Positions 9,382-20,247 are shown, numbered from the stretch's first letter. The stretch: DNA of 64,000 bases from Lysinibacillus fusiformis (GCA_030027265.1 JASENG010000002.1:62001-126000), one strand, 5' to 3'. Notes: generated by a model from the letters alone, not told the origin. Made by a program: numbers and translations.

Positions 9382-10447
9382 CGTTTAAGTTGGCAAGTTT
9401 TGATGCTTGCTCTTCCAGCATTAATGCGTCGATGATTTCATCAAGCTTACCTTCCATGATGATATCAAGCTTTTGAAGTGTTAAGCCGATACGGTGGTCT
9501 GTGACACGATTTTGCGGATAGTTATATGTGCGAATACGTTCTGAACGATCTCCTGATCCAACCGCTGATTTACGAGTTGCATCAATTTCTTTTTGAGCTT
9601 CCTGCATGTACATATCTGCTACACGCGCACGCAAGATTTTCATCGCTTTCTCACGGTTTTTGATTTGAGAACGCTCATCCTGCATCGAAACCACTACGCC
9701 TGTTGGAAGATGGGTCATACGAACAGCAGACATCGTTGTATTTACGGATTGCCCACCTGCACCAGAAGATGCAAATGTATCAACACGAATATCTTTTTCA
9801 TGAATTTCTACGTCTACTTCTTCTACCTCTGGTAAACAAGCTACTGTTGCAGTTGAAGTATGGATACGGCCTTGCGATTCTGTTGCTGGTACACGTTGTA
9901 CACGGTGAGCACCATTTTCGTACTTGAATTTCGAATAAGCCCCTTGACCATTTATCATGAAAATTACTTCTTTATAGCCGCCCATTGCATTTGGCGTTGC
10001 TTCCATAATATCGATTTTCCAGCCTTGCGTTTCAGCATAGCGCGTATACATACGAAATAAATCTCCCGCAAAGATATTCGCTTCGTCTCCACCTGCTGCC
10101 CCTCGAATCTCCATGATAACGTTTTTATCATCGTTCGGGTCTTTTGGAATTAAAAGAATGCGAAGACGTTCTTCTAAATCAGGAATGCGGCTATTTAATT
10201 CGTTGAACTCTTCTTTCATCATTTCGTGCATTTCTGGATCTTTTTCGTTTTCCAGCATTTCTTTTGTATCTGCTAGTTGTTGTTTAACATCTTTATATTC
10301 GCGATAGACTTCAACCATATCTTGAATATCGGATTGCTCTTTCGAATATTCGCGAAGTTTTTTACTATCACTAACGATATCTGGATCGCTTAGTAATTCA
10401 TTTAATCTTTCGTAACGGTCTTCAACCGCTTGTAATCGATCAAACAT
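9371..10447 (-). CDS. prfA: Peptide chain release factor 1
   Basis: RF1 terminates translation at UAA and UAG. The protein is 358 residues from the ATG chosen here, which begins [15 protein letters not shown] and has an AGAGGTG ribosome binding site. A longer frame upstream has no supporting site. The GGQ peptidyl-hydrolysis motif is in [12 protein letters not shown], and the stop-codon recognition region with [12 protein letters not shown] lies before it. prmC overlaps its 3' end. Confidence 0.97.
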   Translation of the reverse strand: MFDRLQAVEDRYERLNELLSDPDIVSDSKKLREYSKEQSDIQDMVEVYREYKDVKQQLADTKEMLENEKDPEMHEMMKEEFNELNSRIPDLEERLRILLIPKDPNDDKNVIMEIRGAAGGDEANIFAGDLFRMYTRYAETQGWKIDIMEATPNAMGGYKEVIFMINGQGAYSKFKYENGAHRVQRVPATESQGRIHTSTATVACLPEVEEVDVEIHEKDIRVDTFASSGAGGQSVNTTMSAVRMTHLPTGVVVSMQDERSQIKNREKAMKILRARVADMYMQEAQKEIDATRKSAVGSGDRSERIRTYNYPQNRVTDHRIGLTLQKLDIIMEGKLDEIIDALMLEEQASKLANLNDEA

Positions 10448-10618
10448 GGGTTCACCTCTATTAATTAGTTTCAATATTTTTAGCATATTCCTTTATAGGT
10501 AAAATGCATTCTTCTTTTGATTTTGAATTTATCAAGCCATTGATATGAAGCGTGATTTCCTTCATAAATTATATATGTCAAATGATTAAAAACCAAGTTT
10601 TTACTGATGGGCGATTCC

Positions 10619-11191
10619 TTATAGCGGTGGATTTTCGTGACATTCGCGACATACAGGATAGTATGAATCATTTCCACCGATGTGAATTTGCTCACCTGTA
10701 TAAACAGGTTTCTGGTTTTCATCCACTCGTAAATTCATTGTTGCCTTTTTATGGCAGAACCAACAGATAGTTTTCATTTCTTCAATTTTGTCTGCATAAA
10801 TCAGCATATAGCGGCTGCCTTCGAACAGTTCGTTTTGGAAGTCATTTTTTAACCCAAAGCCCATCACTGGAATTTTTAGATGGTCAACTATTTTGGCTAA
10901 TTGGAGTACATGTTCTTTTGAAAGAAATTGCACCTCATCGACTAACACGCAGTATAGCTTTTGTGGATAGTTTTTTACATATTCATATAAGTCTGTATCA
11001 TCAAATACAGGGATTGCCTGGCGTTTGAGTCCGATACGGCTGGAAACATATCCGATTTCATCTCTTGTATCGATTCCAGATGTAAATATTAATACTGGCT
11101 TATCTTGTTCTTCATAGTTATGTGCAACTTTTAAAATTTCAATAGATTTTCCGCTGTTCATTGCCCCATGTTTAAAAAATAATTGCGCCAT
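10619..11191 (-). CDS. tdk: Thymidine kinase
   Basis: A type II thymidine kinase that phosphorylates thymidine and deoxyuridine for dTMP salvage. The 190-residue protein has the P-loop [13 protein letters not shown] near residue 9, the Walker B / lid segment LVDEVQFLS and a four-cysteine zinc ribbon (CWFC and CREC) in the C-terminal lasso domain. It lies between the rpmE region and prfA as in other Bacillales. Confidence 0.95.
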   Translation of the reverse strand: MAQLFFKHGAMNSGKSIEILKVAHNYEEQDKPVLIFTSGIDTRDEIGYVSSRIGLKRQAIPVFDDTDLYEYVKNYPQKLYCVLVDEVQFLSKEHVLQLAKIVDHLKIPVMGFGLKNDFQNELFEGSRYMLIYADKIEEMKTICWFCHKKATMNLRVDENQKPVYTGEQIHIGGNDSYYPVCRECHENPPL

Positions 11192-11530
11192 TCCAACAAA
11201 CCTCTTTCTAAGTCGTTCTCTATTAACGTTTCCCCTAATACTCTAATTTCGGATATGCGTAAGTTTTCTCTGCCACAGGATTTTTTGAATACCTTATCCC
11301 ATGAAAAAGTGCCTTGAGAACATTCTACTCAAGGCATTCGTATTTGAAATATCCTTTATGTACAGTATATCGCAAAATGGACTGTTTCTACAATTATTCC
11401 AAGAAAGTCTGACAATTCCGTTGTAAGCATGATGCGTAGTGTGATAAAAATTGAGAATCATGCTGATGATTAATGCAATTCTTTATTTAAGAATCTCTTG
11501 TCATGGACAAGTTTTTCTGATTGCTTATTG
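11192..11530. other. Gene-free interval upstream of tdk
   Basis: No supported gene was seen. It includes the hairpin described next, and near 11495 an imperfect palindrome TTGTCATGGACAAG that looks like a decayed unit of the adjoining array. Confidence 0.5.
11305..11336 (-). terminator. Terminator between the tandem array and tdk
   Basis: TGCCTTGAG pairs perfectly with CTCAAGGCA around a nine-base loop and is followed on the minus strand by ACTTTTTC. Together with the rpmE terminator it brackets the 51-bp repeat array, isolating that array from transcription on this strand. Confidence 0.7.
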
Positions 11531-12337
11531 ATTTGTCCGCGACACCTCTTCTCGCGGACAACTTCCTCCGATTACTCAACTATTTGTCCACGACATTGCT
11601 TCTCGCGGACAACTTCCACCGATTCCTCAACTATTTGTCCGCGACACCGCTTTTCGCGGACAACTTCCATCGATTCCTCAACTATTTGTCCGCGACACCT
11701 CTTCTCGCGGACAACTTCCACCGATTCCTCAACTATTTGTCCGCGACACCACTTCTCGCGGACAAGTTTCTCTGATCATTCATATATTTGTCCGCGACAC
11801 CTCTTCTCGCGGACAACTTCCACCGATTCCTCATCTATTTGTCCGCGACACTGCTTCTCGCGGACAACTTCCACCGATTCCTCATCTATTTGTCCGCGAC
11901 ACCGCTTTTCGCGGACAACTTCCACCGATTCCTCAACTATTTGTCCGCGACACCGCTTTTCGCGGACAACTTCCACTGATTCCTCAACTATTTGTCCGCG
12001 ACACCACTTCTCGCGGACAAGTTTCTCTCATTCCTCAACTATTTGTCAGCGACACCTCTTCTCGCGGACAACTTCCACCGATTCCTCAACTATTTGTCCG
12101 CGACACCTCTTCTCGCGGACAACTTCCACCGATTCCTCAACTATTTGTCCGCGACATTGCTTCTCGCGGACAAGTTTCTCTCATTCCTCATATATTTGTC
12201 CGCGACACCGCTTCTCGCGGACAACTTCCACCGATTCCTCATCTATTTGTCCGCGACATTGCTTCTCGCGGACAAGTTCCACCGATTCCTCATCGATTTG
12301 TCCGCGACACCTCTTCTCGCGGACAATCTTAATTTTC
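11524..12337. repeat. Tandem array of 16 x 51-bp palindromic units
   Basis: Sixteen units spaced exactly 51 bp each contain the perfect inverted repeat TTGTCCGCGA-N9-TCGCGGACAA. First arms begin at 11533 and the last at 12298. Thirty of the 32 arms are identical; units 2 and 11 each carry one substitution. The nine-base loops (CACCTCTTC, CATTGCTTC, CACCGCTTT, CACCACTTC and others) and the 22-base linkers vary in a mosaic fashion. Two linker types occur, one starting CTTCCACCGATT and one starting GTTTCTCT. Because 51 is a multiple of three, several frames stay open by chance; none has a ribosome binding site. The array is more GC-rich than its flanks. Confidence 0.95.
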
Positions 12338-12342
12338 CACAC

Positions 12343-12375
12343 AAAAAATGCCTGCCAGTCTAAACTGGGCAGGCA
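12343..12375 (-). terminator. rpmE terminator
   Basis: TGCCTGCCCAG pairs with CTGGCAGGCA (one bulged base) and is followed on the minus strand by six T residues, eleven bases after the rpmE stop codon. Confidence 0.9.
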
Positions 12376-12386
12376 TTGGGAATTTC

Positions 12387-12587
12387 TTACTTGATACCGT
12401 ATTTTTTGTTGAAACGATCCACACGGCCGTCTGCAGAAGCAAATTTTTGACGTCCAGTATAGAATGGGTGACATTCGTTGCAGAACTCTACTACGATTTT
12501 CTCTTTTACAGAGCCTGTTTCGAATGTGTTACCGCAAGAGCATGTTACTGTTGCAGTTTTGTAATCTGGATGAATTCCTTGTTTCAT
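12387..12587 (-). CDS. rpmE: 50S ribosomal protein L31, zinc-binding form
   Basis: A 66-residue large-subunit protein. The C+ form is indicated by the zinc cysteines in CSCGNTF and CNECHPF, so this is not the zinc-free paralogue induced under zinc starvation. The FYTGRQKF segment typical of L31 follows. It is transcribed alone, downstream of rho, with a strong terminator. Confidence 0.98.
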   Translation of the reverse strand: MKQGIHPDYKTATVTCSCGNTFETGSVKEKIVVEFCNECHPFYTGRQKFASADGRVDRFNKKYGIK

Positions 12588-12787
12588 ATTCGTTACTCCT
12601 CTCGCCCTGAACCATCCGGAACAGAGTTGTTATTCGATACTAGTGCCTTACGTAACCCGAATATGCCAGTCACATATGCACACGTTTCATACTTAAAAGA
12701 TTATAGCAAGAAATAATTTCGAACGCAACAAAAAGATAAATGGTAATTTTTAATCAACCATTCGATTAATATAATAAATTCTTATTA

Positions 12788-14071
12788 TTAAATTAATCCT
12801 TTGCCCTTAGTTGCTTTTTTCATATCGTTGTTCAGCTTTTCGAAGAATTCTTCATTTGACTTGGAAGTTCGCAGTTTTCTCAGGAAGCGTTCTGCAAAGT
12901 CGGGTGCGTCTGAAAACGTTTTACGAATTGCCCATAATTTTTCTAGTTGTTCTGCAGGAATCAGCAATTCTTCTTTACGAGTTCCTGAGCGACGAATATC
13001 GAGCGCCGGGAAGATACGACGTTCTGCTAAGTGGCGATCTAAGTGAAGCTCCAAGTTTCCTGTTCCTTTGAATTCCTCATAAATTACTTCGTCCATACGA
13101 GAGCCTGTGTCAACTAGTGCAGTTGCCAGGATTGTTAAACTGCCGCCTTCTTCAATGTTTCGCGCAGAACCAAAGAAGCGTTTTGGTCTGTGGAAGGCTG
13201 CCGGGTCAATACCACCCGATAATGTACGACCACTTGGCGGAATAACTAAGTTATAAGCACGCGCTAAACGTGTAATCGAATCCATCAAGATAATGACATC
13301 ACGTTTATGTTCTACTAAACGACGGGCACGTTCTAAAACAAGCTCCGCTACTTTTACGTGATTTTCCGGTACTTCATCAAAAGTCGAGCTGACTACATCC
13401 GCTTTCACTGAACGCTCGATGTCCGTTACTTCCTCAGGACGCTCATCGATCAATAGGACGATTAATTCGGCCTCTGGATAATTTGTTGTTATCGCATTTG
13501 CAACTTCTTTTAATAATTGTGTTTTCCCTGCTTTCGGAGGTGCCACAATTAGTCCACGTTGTCCAAATCCAACAGGTGCTACTAGGTCCATAATACGAGT
13601 AGACATTTTATGCGATTCTGTTTCTAATTTAATATGTCTATCAGGGTAAAGCGGTGTTAATGCCGGGAAGTGAACACGTTCTTTCGCTACTTCAGGGTCT
13701 TCTCCATTTACAGCATCCACTTGCAGTAACCCATAATAACGTTCGTTTTCTTTTGGAGGACGAACCTTGCCTGATACCTTGTCCCCATTTCGGAGGTCAA
13801 AACGGCGAATTTGTGAAGCAGAAATATAAATATCCTCTTTTGAAGGAGAATAGTTGATTGGGCGCAGGAACCCGAAGCCTTCCTGGTTTACAATTTCAAG
13901 AACACCTTCCATGAAGAAGAAGCCTTCTTGTTCAGAACGAGATTTTAAAATCGAAAAGATCAATTCTTTTTTTGTTAATTTGCTATAATATGAAATCTTG
14001 TAATCACGTGCAAGAGAATATAACTCTTTTAACGTCATATTTTCTAATTGCGATATAGTTAAAGCCGACAT
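12788..14071 (-). CDS. rho: Transcription termination factor Rho
   Basis: A hexameric RNA helicase that ends transcription. The 427-residue protein has the N-terminal Rho domain (about 1-45), the cold-shock-like RNA-binding domain (about 50-120) and the RecA-type ATPase domain. The Walker A is [11 protein letters not shown] and Walker B is [17 protein letters not shown]; the R-loop and Q-loop regions follow. The ATG has GGAG eight bases upstream. Position between glpX and rpmE is the conserved one. Confidence 0.97.
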   Translation of the reverse strand: MSALTISQLENMTLKELYSLARDYKISYYSKLTKKELIFSILKSRSEQEGFFFMEGVLEIVNQEGFGFLRPINYSPSKEDIYISASQIRRFDLRNGDKVSGKVRPPKENERYYGLLQVDAVNGEDPEVAKERVHFPALTPLYPDRHIKLETESHKMSTRIMDLVAPVGFGQRGLIVAPPKAGKTQLLKEVANAITTNYPEAELIVLLIDERPEEVTDIERSVKADVVSSTFDEVPENHVKVAELVLERARRLVEHKRDVIILMDSITRLARAYNLVIPPSGRTLSGGIDPAAFHRPKRFFGSARNIEEGGSLTILATALVDTGSRMDEVIYEEFKGTGNLELHLDRHLAERRIFPALDIRRSGTRKEELLIPAEQLEKLWAIRKTFSDAPDFAERFLRKLRTSKSNEEFFEKLNNDMKKATKGKGLI

Positions 14072-14358
14072 AGCATATCTCCAGTCTTTTTAAATTTTCC
14101 ATCTATTTTTATACTGATTAAAAAATATAGTCCATAAATAATTGCATCAGAAAAACACCGACCTTTAGTACATATGTAGCCAATTATCGCATTTTTCCAT
14201 ACTAATTTGAAGTTGTATTGCCGTAGGGTTTTTTAAGTAAGAAAGAATAGTAGGAAGATGCCTGAATTTAAATAAAGTGGAGATTTAATGTGGATAGTGT
14301 GTGGTTATCCAAAAAGAACTTCCGATTTGTTTATCAGGCATCTATGGTTTGAAGTAAT

Positions 14359-15321
14359 TTATTTTACATAACTAGGTTTTTTATCGATATTGTGACGTCC
14401 TTCGACGAAACGTACAGTTCCTGTTTTTGCTCGCATTACTAAGGAGTTTGTTAAACAGTACGCACCTTTATATTGAACGCCTTTCATTAGTTCGCTATCC
14501 GTAACGGCTGTTGCTGCAAAAATCGCATCGTCACCTTTTACTAGATCATCTAGGTAGTATATTTTATCAACATCAATTCCCATTTTTTCGCAACGTAAAG
14601 CTTGAGCTTCATCTTCAGGCAGAAGTCGTGCTTGGAAATCTCCACCTAAGCATTTTAATGCAACAGCAGATATTACTCCCTCTGGTGCTCCGCCAGTACC
14701 AAACATAATATCAATACCAGTTTCATCAAATGCAGTATTGATGGCTGCACTTACATCCCCATCTTGGATAAATTTAATACGGGCACCTGCAGCACGAATT
14801 TCTTCAACAATATGCTGATGACGAGGGCGGTCTAATAACACTGCCACTACATCTGAAATTTCTTTGTTTTTTGCTTTAGCGACTGCATGAAGATTTTCTG
14901 TTACTGAAGCCGTGATGCTAACCTTACCTGCCGCTTCTGGTCCAACTGCTATTTTTTCCATATACATATCAGGTGCATTGAGCAAATTACCGCGATCTGC
15001 AATTGCCAGTACCGTCATTGCCCCGTTAGTGCCTTTTGCAACGATGTTTGTTCCTTCAAGAGGGTCAACTGCAATGTCTACTTGTGGTCCGCCGTTACGA
15101 AGGCCCAGTTCTTCACCAATATAAAGCATTGGTGCTTCATCCATTTCTCCTTCTCCAATCACAACGGTACCATACATTGGAATTGTATCAAATAATGCGC
15201 GCATTGCTGTTGTTGCCGCGTCATCTGCTTCCTCTTTTAAACCGCGTCCCATCCATTTTGCAGAAGCGATTGCTGCTGCTTCAGTTACGCGTACAACTTC
15301 CATCGTTAAACTACGTTCCAT
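14359..15321 (-). CDS. glpX: Fructose-1,6-bisphosphatase class II
   Basis: It hydrolyses fructose 1,6-bisphosphate in gluconeogenesis. The 320-residue protein matches Glp[19 protein letters not shown] supplies the metal site, and [16 protein letters not shown] is the second metal and phosphate loop. fbaA and tal lie nearby, grouping triose and hexose phosphate enzymes. About 290 bp without a gene separates it from rho. Confidence 0.95.
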   Translation of the reverse strand: MERSLTMEVVRVTEAAAIASAKWMGRGLKEEADDAATTAMRALFDTIPMYGTVVIGEGEMDEAPMLYIGEELGLRNGGPQVDIAVDPLEGTNIVAKGTNGAMTVLAIADRGNLLNAPDMYMEKIAVGPEAAGKVSITASVTENLHAVAKAKNKEISDVVAVLLDRPRHQHIVEEIRAAGARIKFIQDGDVSAAINTAFDETGIDIMFGTGGAPEGVISAVALKCLGGDFQARLLPEDEAQALRCEKMGIDVDKIYYLDDLVKGDDAIFAATAVTDSELMKGVQYKGAYCLTNSLVMRAKTGTVRFVEGRHNIDKKPSYVK

Positions 15322-15430
15322 TCTTCATTTGCCTCCCGGTTTTGTTCAGCTAAAATCTGACATGCCGAACTATATGCTCCATCTATTGTAACATATTTTG
15401 TTAACTCGTTACGGATGAATTCTATTTATA

Positions 15431-16711
15431 TTATTTTGCTCTTTTAATAGCACTTGTTGAAATTGATTCGCGACGAATATCAGCACCAATTGCACAAAGT
15501 TTTTCTATTAGTGAACTATATCCGCGTTCTATATGATGAATATCCTGTATTTCTGTTTCTCCTTCGGCAAGAAGCCCTGCTAGAACAAGCGCAGCACCTG
15601 CACGCAAATCTGTTGCAGTCACTGTAGAACCATGCAGTCTTGATGGTCCCTGAATAATAGCTGAATTCCCTTCAACTCTCGCATTGGCATTCATTCGGCG
15701 AAGTTCATCGATATGTTTAAAACGAGCTGAATAGATTGTATCCGTAACCTTTGATGCGCCTACTGCTTGCGTCATTAACACCGACAAAGGCTGTTGCACG
15801 TCTGTGGGGAATCCTGGATAGACGAGGGTTTTCACATCGACAGCTTGAAGAATATCCGATCGGTGAATGAACATACTTTCTTCTCCTTCTTCGACTTTAA
15901 CGCCCATTTCACGCAATTTTGCCGTTACTGCTTCAAGATGGAATGGAATTACGTTATCAACTGTGACGCCATCTCCAATCGCTGCTGCCATGATCATAAA
16001 TGTAGCCGCTTCAATGCGGTCCGGAATAATCGTATGGTTAGTTCCTTGCAATTCTTCTACCCCATCGATTCGAATCACACTTGTACCTGCCCCTTTGATG
16101 TTCGCGCCCATATTTGTCAATAGTGTCGCGACATCGATAATCTCGGGTTCTTTGGCAGCATTTTCGATGACTGTACGGCCTTTTGCACGTACTGCTGCTA
16201 GCATAATGTTAATCGTTGCACCAACACTTGCTACGTCCAAATAAATTTTGGCGCCAATTAATTCTTCTGCTCTTAGATAGATTGCACCATGCTCATTTGT
16301 CACTTTTGCGCCAAGTGCCTCGAAACCTTTTATATGTTGATCGATTGGGCGCGGTCCCAAGAAGCAACCACCCGGCAATCCAATGACCGCTTTTTTGAAA
16401 CGTCCAAGCATCGCTCCCATTAAATAATAGGATGCTCGAAGTTTCTTAACATTCCCATTTGGCAATGGGATAGCTTGCATTTGCGTTGGATCGATGATCA
16501 TTTGACCGTCTTTAAACGTAACTTCGCCACCAATCTCCTCTAACAATGCTTTTAGCGTCCAAGCATCGGAAATTTCAGGTATTCCACCAATTGTGACTGA
16601 AGAATTAGCTAAGATAGATGCAGGAATTAATGCAACCGCGCTATTTTTTGCTCCGCTGACTTTGACTGTTCCTCTTAGACGATTTCCGCCATTAATTTTA
16701 TAAACATCCAT
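15431..16711 (-). CDS. murA: UDP-N-acetylglucosamine 1-carboxyvinyltransferase (MurA2 / MurAB type)
   Basis: It transfers enolpyruvate from PEP to UDP-GlcNAc, the first committed step of peptidoglycan synthesis, and is the fosfomycin target. The 426-residue EPSP-synthase fold has the catalytic, fosfomycin-alkylated cysteine at Cys116 in [13 protein letters not shown] and the N-terminal [18 protein letters not shown]. Position between glpX and tal corresponds to the second Firmicutes paralogue (MurAB/MurZ) rather than the one in the atp region. Confidence 0.95.
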   Translation of the reverse strand: MDVYKINGGNRLRGTVKVSGAKNSAVALIPASILANSSVTIGGIPEISDAWTLKALLEEIGGEVTFKDGQMIIDPTQMQAIPLPNGNVKKLRASYYLMGAMLGRFKKAVIGLPGGCFLGPRPIDQHIKGFEALGAKVTNEHGAIYLRAEELIGAKIYLDVASVGATINIMLAAVRAKGRTVIENAAKEPEIIDVATLLTNMGANIKGAGTSVIRIDGVEELQGTNHTIIPDRIEAATFMIMAAAIGDGVTVDNVIPFHLEAVTAKLREMGVKVEEGEESMFIHRSDILQAVDVKTLVYPGFPTDVQQPLSVLMTQAVGASKVTDTIYSARFKHIDELRRMNANARVEGNSAIIQGPSRLHGSTVTATDLRAGAALVLAGLLAEGETEIQDIHHIERGYSSLIEKLCAIGADIRRESISTSAIKRAK

Positions 16712-17138
16712 ATCCGTTCTCCCTTATGATTGGAAAGTATCAGTTATTATGGTCCAACATTTTTCTTTATCGCTGACTTTCTATCAAGTACACCCTTTTG
16801 CGTAATAAAAATACGCAAGCAATTTATCATATTATAGATAAATTTTGCTAATAACTGTATTTTGGCAAGAGACTGATTATCATAATGTGTTAAAACCCGA
16901 GGACTTTCTCATTATTTAAACACAGGTGAGATCATCCTCGAGTTTTCCAGGCAACATTTAAGTGCGCACTTCTTGCTGCATGAAATTTTTTAGTATTACT
17001 GTTTATTATTTACCATTTTCGCAATTTAAAGCTTGAATTCTAAATTTTTTATTCCCTATATAGTATTTCAATTTCTGATTATGTTGAATGCAGTGCTTGG
17101 GTATTTTGGGTTCAACCAAAACATTGTGAAATCATCGA
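16712..17138. other. Gene-free interval between tal and murA
   Basis: No supported gene. It must contain the murA promoter. A long hairpin at 16892-16946 is the only strong structure and is listed separately. Confidence 0.5.
16892..16946 (-). terminator. Candidate tal terminator
   Basis: AAAACTCGAGGA pairs with TCCTCGGGTTTT, and an inner TCTCA/TGAGA stem extends the hairpin. On the minus strand it ends in GGGTTTTAAC, a modest T-run. It lies about 190 bases after the tal stop. Confidence 0.5.
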
Positions 17139-17789
17139 TTATTTGCTTTTACGGTTTTCCCAATCTGCTAAGAAGCCTTCAATTCCTTTATCTGTTAACG
17201 GATGATGGAATAATTGTTTTAACACTTTAAATGGTGTTGTTGCAATATCAGCCCCAGCTAGTGCTACATCCGTAATATGTTGAGGATGACGGATAGATGC
17301 AGCAATAATTTCTGTATCGATACCGTGGATTGCAAAAAGATCAGAAATTGTTGCAATCAATTCAGTTCCGCTTTGTCCAATATCATCTAAACGACCAACA
17401 AATGGCGATACATACGTTGCACCAGCACGAGCTGCCATTAAAGCTTGATTTGCACTGAAAATAAGCGTTACATTTGTTTTGATGCCTTTTTCAGCAAAGA
17501 ATTTACATGCTTTTAACCCTTCAGGAGTCATTGGCAATTTTACAGTAATGTTCGGAGCAATTGCTGATAATTCTAATCCTTCTTTGATCATTCCTTCTGC
17601 GTCCAATGAAATTACTTCACCACTTACAGAGCCATTTACTAGCTCAGAGATTTCACGTAAACGGTCATGGAAAGAAACATTCTCTTCTTTCGCCACTAAT
17701 GATGGGTTTGTCGTTACTCCTGATAAAATCCCCCAAGAATGGGCTTCTTTAATTTCCTCAAAATTAGCTGTATCAATAAAAAATTTCAT
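17139..17789 (-). CDS. tal: Transaldolase / fructose-6-phosphate aldolase family
   Basis: A 216-residue small transaldolase (subfamily 3B, YwjH-like) that moves dihydroxyacetone units between sugar phosphates in the pentose phosphate pathway. N-terminal [14 protein letters not shown], the [11 protein letters not shown] loop, the Schiff-base lysine in [11 protein letters not shown] and the [15 protein letters not shown] phosphate site are present. Families of this size include true transaldolases and fructose-6-phosphate aldolases, and sequence alone does not settle which. It lies between fbaA and murA as in B. subtilis. Confidence 0.93.
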   Translation of the reverse strand: MKFFIDTANFEEIKEAHSWGILSGVTTNPSLVAKEENVSFHDRLREISELVNGSVSGEVISLDAEGMIKEGLELSAIAPNITVKLPMTPEGLKACKFFAEKGIKTNVTLIFSANQALMAARAGATYVSPFVGRLDDIGQSGTELIATISDLFAIHGIDTEIIAASIRHPQHITDVALAGADIATTPFKVLKQLFHHPLTDKGIEGFLADWENRKSK

Positions 17790-18338
17790 TATAATTTCCT
17801 CCAGATGTTTTTAAAATTGGGTCGTTTCTTAAAAAAACTAAGAGAAGGCTGATGAATACCAATCAGACACTTCTCCTGCAAATCATTATTATATCGATTT
17901 TGCCTGGCTTATTGCAGCAGTTGGAGATATGGAATGCCGTTAGAAAACTTTTTCCTTTTCGACTGGAACAGGAGCAGCTCATTTTTGCCGCTTCCTCGAG
18001 ATATGCCATTTCTCCATGATACTTGCCAAGACTTTATCTTCATCCGATTGGTGCAATGAAATGGAGTAGAATAGAATCGTTCACCGTATTCGTAACCAAT
18101 TTATGGCACATCCATCGATTTGAATGAAAATAAAATAGAAAAGCAGTTCATCTTTTTATTTACATTATTTTTGACATATTTCTAAGTAAACTAAACAATT
18201 CTGCTTCTATAATTTATTGCATTGCCCCAAAATAAGTCTTTGGATGCTTTGTTTGGATTTTAAGTTAGGTGAAATTATATGTTCAGAGATCGAGTTGTCC
18301 GCCCAATATTCGAGCTTCAAGTTCTATTCCCCGATTAA
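17790..18338. other. Gene-free interval between fbaA and tal
   Basis: About 550 bp with no supported gene on either strand. The only strong element is the hairpin at 17831-17875. The middle part is AT-rich and shows no repeat that I can relate to other loci. Confidence 0.5.
17828..17876 (-). terminator. Terminator upstream of tal
   Basis: GAGAAG pairs with CTTCTC, extended by CTGAT/ATCAG, and is followed on the minus strand by TTAGTTTTTTT. It would end transcripts coming from the fbaA side just before tal. Confidence 0.65.
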
Positions 18339-19193
18339 TTAAGCTTTTTGCGAGCTTCCGAAGACGCGCATTTTACCGATAACTGTTTCTTTAATTGCTT
18401 CACGGGCTGGGCCTAGATATTTACGTGGATCGTAAACTTTTTTGTCAGACTCGAAAATTTCACGAATCACGTTTGTTGCAGCAATTTGATTTTCAGTATT
18501 TACGTTGATTTTAGCTGTACCTAAAGATACTGCACGTTTAATTTGTTCGTCTGGGATACCAGTACCTCCATGAAGAACTAATGGCATATTTGTTTCTTCA
18601 CCAATTTGTTTCATTTCATCGAAGCCCAGTTTCGGTTCGCCTTTGTAAGGACCGTGTACTGAACCTAATGCTGGTGCTAAGCAATCAATATTTGTTGCTT
18701 CAACAAGCGCTTTACATTCAGCTGGATCAGCGTACATAATTCCACCGATGACACCGTCTTCTTCTCCGCCAACAGTACCTAATTCTGCCTCAACAGAAAC
18801 ACCTTTGGCATGAGCATATTCAACAACTTCGCTTGTAATCTTTACATTTTCTTCAAATGAATGGTGAGAAGCATCGATCATTACAGACGTAAATCCTGCA
18901 TCAACCGCTTCTTTACATTTATCGAAGCTTGAACCGTGGTCTAAATGAATCGCAACTGGCACAGTAATTTTATAGCTTTCCATCAAGCCTTTTACCATGT
19001 GCACTACGGCAACAAAACCGCCCATATATTTCCCTGCACCTTCAGAAACGCCAAGGATTACTGGAGATTTCTCCTCTTCAGCAGCAAGTAAAATCGCCTG
19101 AGTAAATTCAAGGTTATTAATATTAAATTGCCCTACAGCATACCCCTCATTTTTCGCTTTAATCAACATTTCTTTCATCGATACTAATGGCAT
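18339..19193 (-). CDS. fbaA: Fructose-bisphosphate aldolase class II
   Basis: A zinc-dependent aldolase splitting fructose 1,6-bisphosphate into DHAP and glyceraldehyde 3-phosphate. The 284-residue protein has the zinc ligand and catalytic segment HLDHGSSFD near residue 83, the [12 protein letters not shown] zinc site and the phosphate loop [16 protein letters not shown]. The ATG follows CGAGGAGGATTTT, a strong ribosome binding site. Three tandem structured repeats lie immediately upstream in what is likely its leader or promoter region. Confidence 0.97.
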   Translation of the reverse strand: MPLVSMKEMLIKAKNEGYAVGQFNINNLEFTQAILLAAEEEKSPVILGVSEGAGKYMGGFVAVVHMVKGLMESYKITVPVAIHLDHGSSFDKCKEAVDAGFTSVMIDASHHSFEENVKITSEVVEYAHAKGVSVEAELGTVGGEEDGVIGGIMYADPAECKALVEATNIDCLAPALGSVHGPYKGEPKLGFDEMKQIGEETNMPLVLHGGTGIPDEQIKRAVSLGTAKINVNTENQIAATNVIREIFESDKKVYDPRKYLGPAREAIKETVIGKMRVFGSSQKA

Positions 19194-19270
19194 ATACGAA
19201 AATCCTCCTCGGACAGCTAGTAAAATTGTTAATAAGATAAATATTCCAGATTAATCATAGCAAAAAGGGT

Positions 19271-19563
19271 AGCATCTCTCAAGTCACAAGAGATGCTACC
19301 CTTTTCTGCACCTAAAGCCTGCGACAGGTGCAAAATTCTTTAGTTAGTACAATTTAATATTCAGTAAATTGTACTTTAGCATCTCTCAAGCTCAAGTCAC
19401 AAGAGATCTACCCTTTTCTGCACCGTAAGCCTGCGTCAGGCGCAAAATCTTTAGTTAATACAATTTAATATTCAGTAAATTGTACTTTAGCATCTCTCAA
19501 GTCACAAGAGATGCTACCCTTTTCTGCGCCGAAAGCCTGCGTCAGGCGCAAATTCTTTAATTA
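19271..19563. repeat. Three tandem ~107-111 bp hairpin-rich repeats upstream of fbaA
   Basis: Units begin at 19271, 19378 and 19489. Each has up to three stems: GCATCTCT/AGAGATGC, a TGCRCC/GGYGCA stem enclosing a CCTGCG-type core, and GTACAATTTA/TAAATTGTAC. The second stem changes from TGCACC/GGTGCA in unit 1 to TGCGCC/GGCGCA in unit 3, a compensatory pair of substitutions; unit 2 is an A-C mismatch intermediate. Unit 2 carries a small insertion and unit 3 lacks the third stem. The unit-1 hairpin is followed on the minus strand by TACCCTTTTT, which could act as a terminator just before fbaA. Confidence 0.85.
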
Positions 19564-19700
19564 TACATATTTATATCGCTCGACCTATTAATTCTCTTTT
19601 ATTGTGACAGATGCTACCTTTTCCCGGCCTAATCTGTAACCAGGAAAAAATACCTTACATTAAATAATCCTCACGCCAAGATGGAAACCTATTAACCGCT

Positions 19701-20060
19701 TTATTTGTTTAATATGGCATTTACTTCGTCTCTGACATCCAATATATTGAAAGGTTTTCTAAAATATTTTGTCATTCCATATTGATTGGCCTCGTTCAAA
19801 ATATCTTCCCCTTCAAATGCAGTCATCATAAAAACAGGTACTTGAATATTTTTTTCCCTGATTCTCTTTAAAATTTCGATGCCATTCATTCCAGGTATTT
19901 TCATATCAAGCATGACACAATCAATCTCTTTGCCATCAATGATATTAAGCGCTTCCACACCATTTGCTGCCTGATAAACTTTATACCCTTCTCTTGAGAA
20001 GACTTCATTTAGCAAAAGACGAATTCCCTTTTGATCATCTACGATTAATATTTTTTTCAC
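19701..20060 (-). CDS. spo0F: Sporulation initiation phosphotransferase Spo0F
   Basis: A single-domain response regulator that passes phosphate from sporulation kinases to Spo0B. The 119-residue receiver has the acidic pocket VDDQ, the phospho-acceptor Asp52 in CVMLDMKIPGMNGIEIL, the conserved threonine in MMTAFEG and the lysine in YFRKPF. There is no output domain. The start is GTG with AAGGGGAAA upstream. Neighbours fbaA and ywjG are those of B. subtilis spo0F. Confidence 0.96.
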   Translation of the reverse strand: MKKILIVDDQKGIRLLLNEVFSREGYKVYQAANGVEALNIIDGKEIDCVMLDMKIPGMNGIEILKRIREKNIQVPVFMMTAFEGEDILNEANQYGMTKYFRKPFNILDVRDEVNAILNK

Positions 20061-20096
20061 AACAATTTCCCCTTAACGTGATATTATTTGAATGTA

Positions 20097-20122
20097 ATTT
20101 CTTTCCACAAATCCCATTCCCT
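20097..20122 (-). promoter_or_regulatory. Possible sigma-H promoter of spo0F
   Basis: On the minus strand AGGGAAT is followed about 13 bases later by AAAGAAATT, resembling the sigma-H pattern AGGAWWT / RnnGAATT with one mismatch in each box. B. subtilis spo0F is known to be sigma-H dependent. No convincing Spo0A box was found. Confidence 0.35.
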
Positions 20123-20247
20123 ACAATAACCTCTTTTAAACCTTACTTTTCGATTAATTTTGTAAAAAATCCTTTAAATTTTTTACAAATACATCACATT
20201 TTACTTTTTACTAAAATAAAAATTATAATACATGATGAGGTGAGATT

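Noticed and set aside
10480-10722. 80-codon minus-strand frame between prfA and tdk
   Set aside because: It overlaps the tdk C terminus in another phase, has no ribosome binding site and no recognisable content.
11524-12337. CRISPR array
   Set aside because: Units follow head to tail with related linkers. There are no unique spacers of constant length and no cas genes nearby.
11498-12394. A 298-codon plus-strand frame of 17-residue repeats across the tandem array, with similar frames in other phases
   Set aside because: A 51-bp period keeps several frames open automatically. The frame starts with TTG without a ribosome binding site, and variation among units does not spare codons. It is best seen as a by-product of the DNA repeat.
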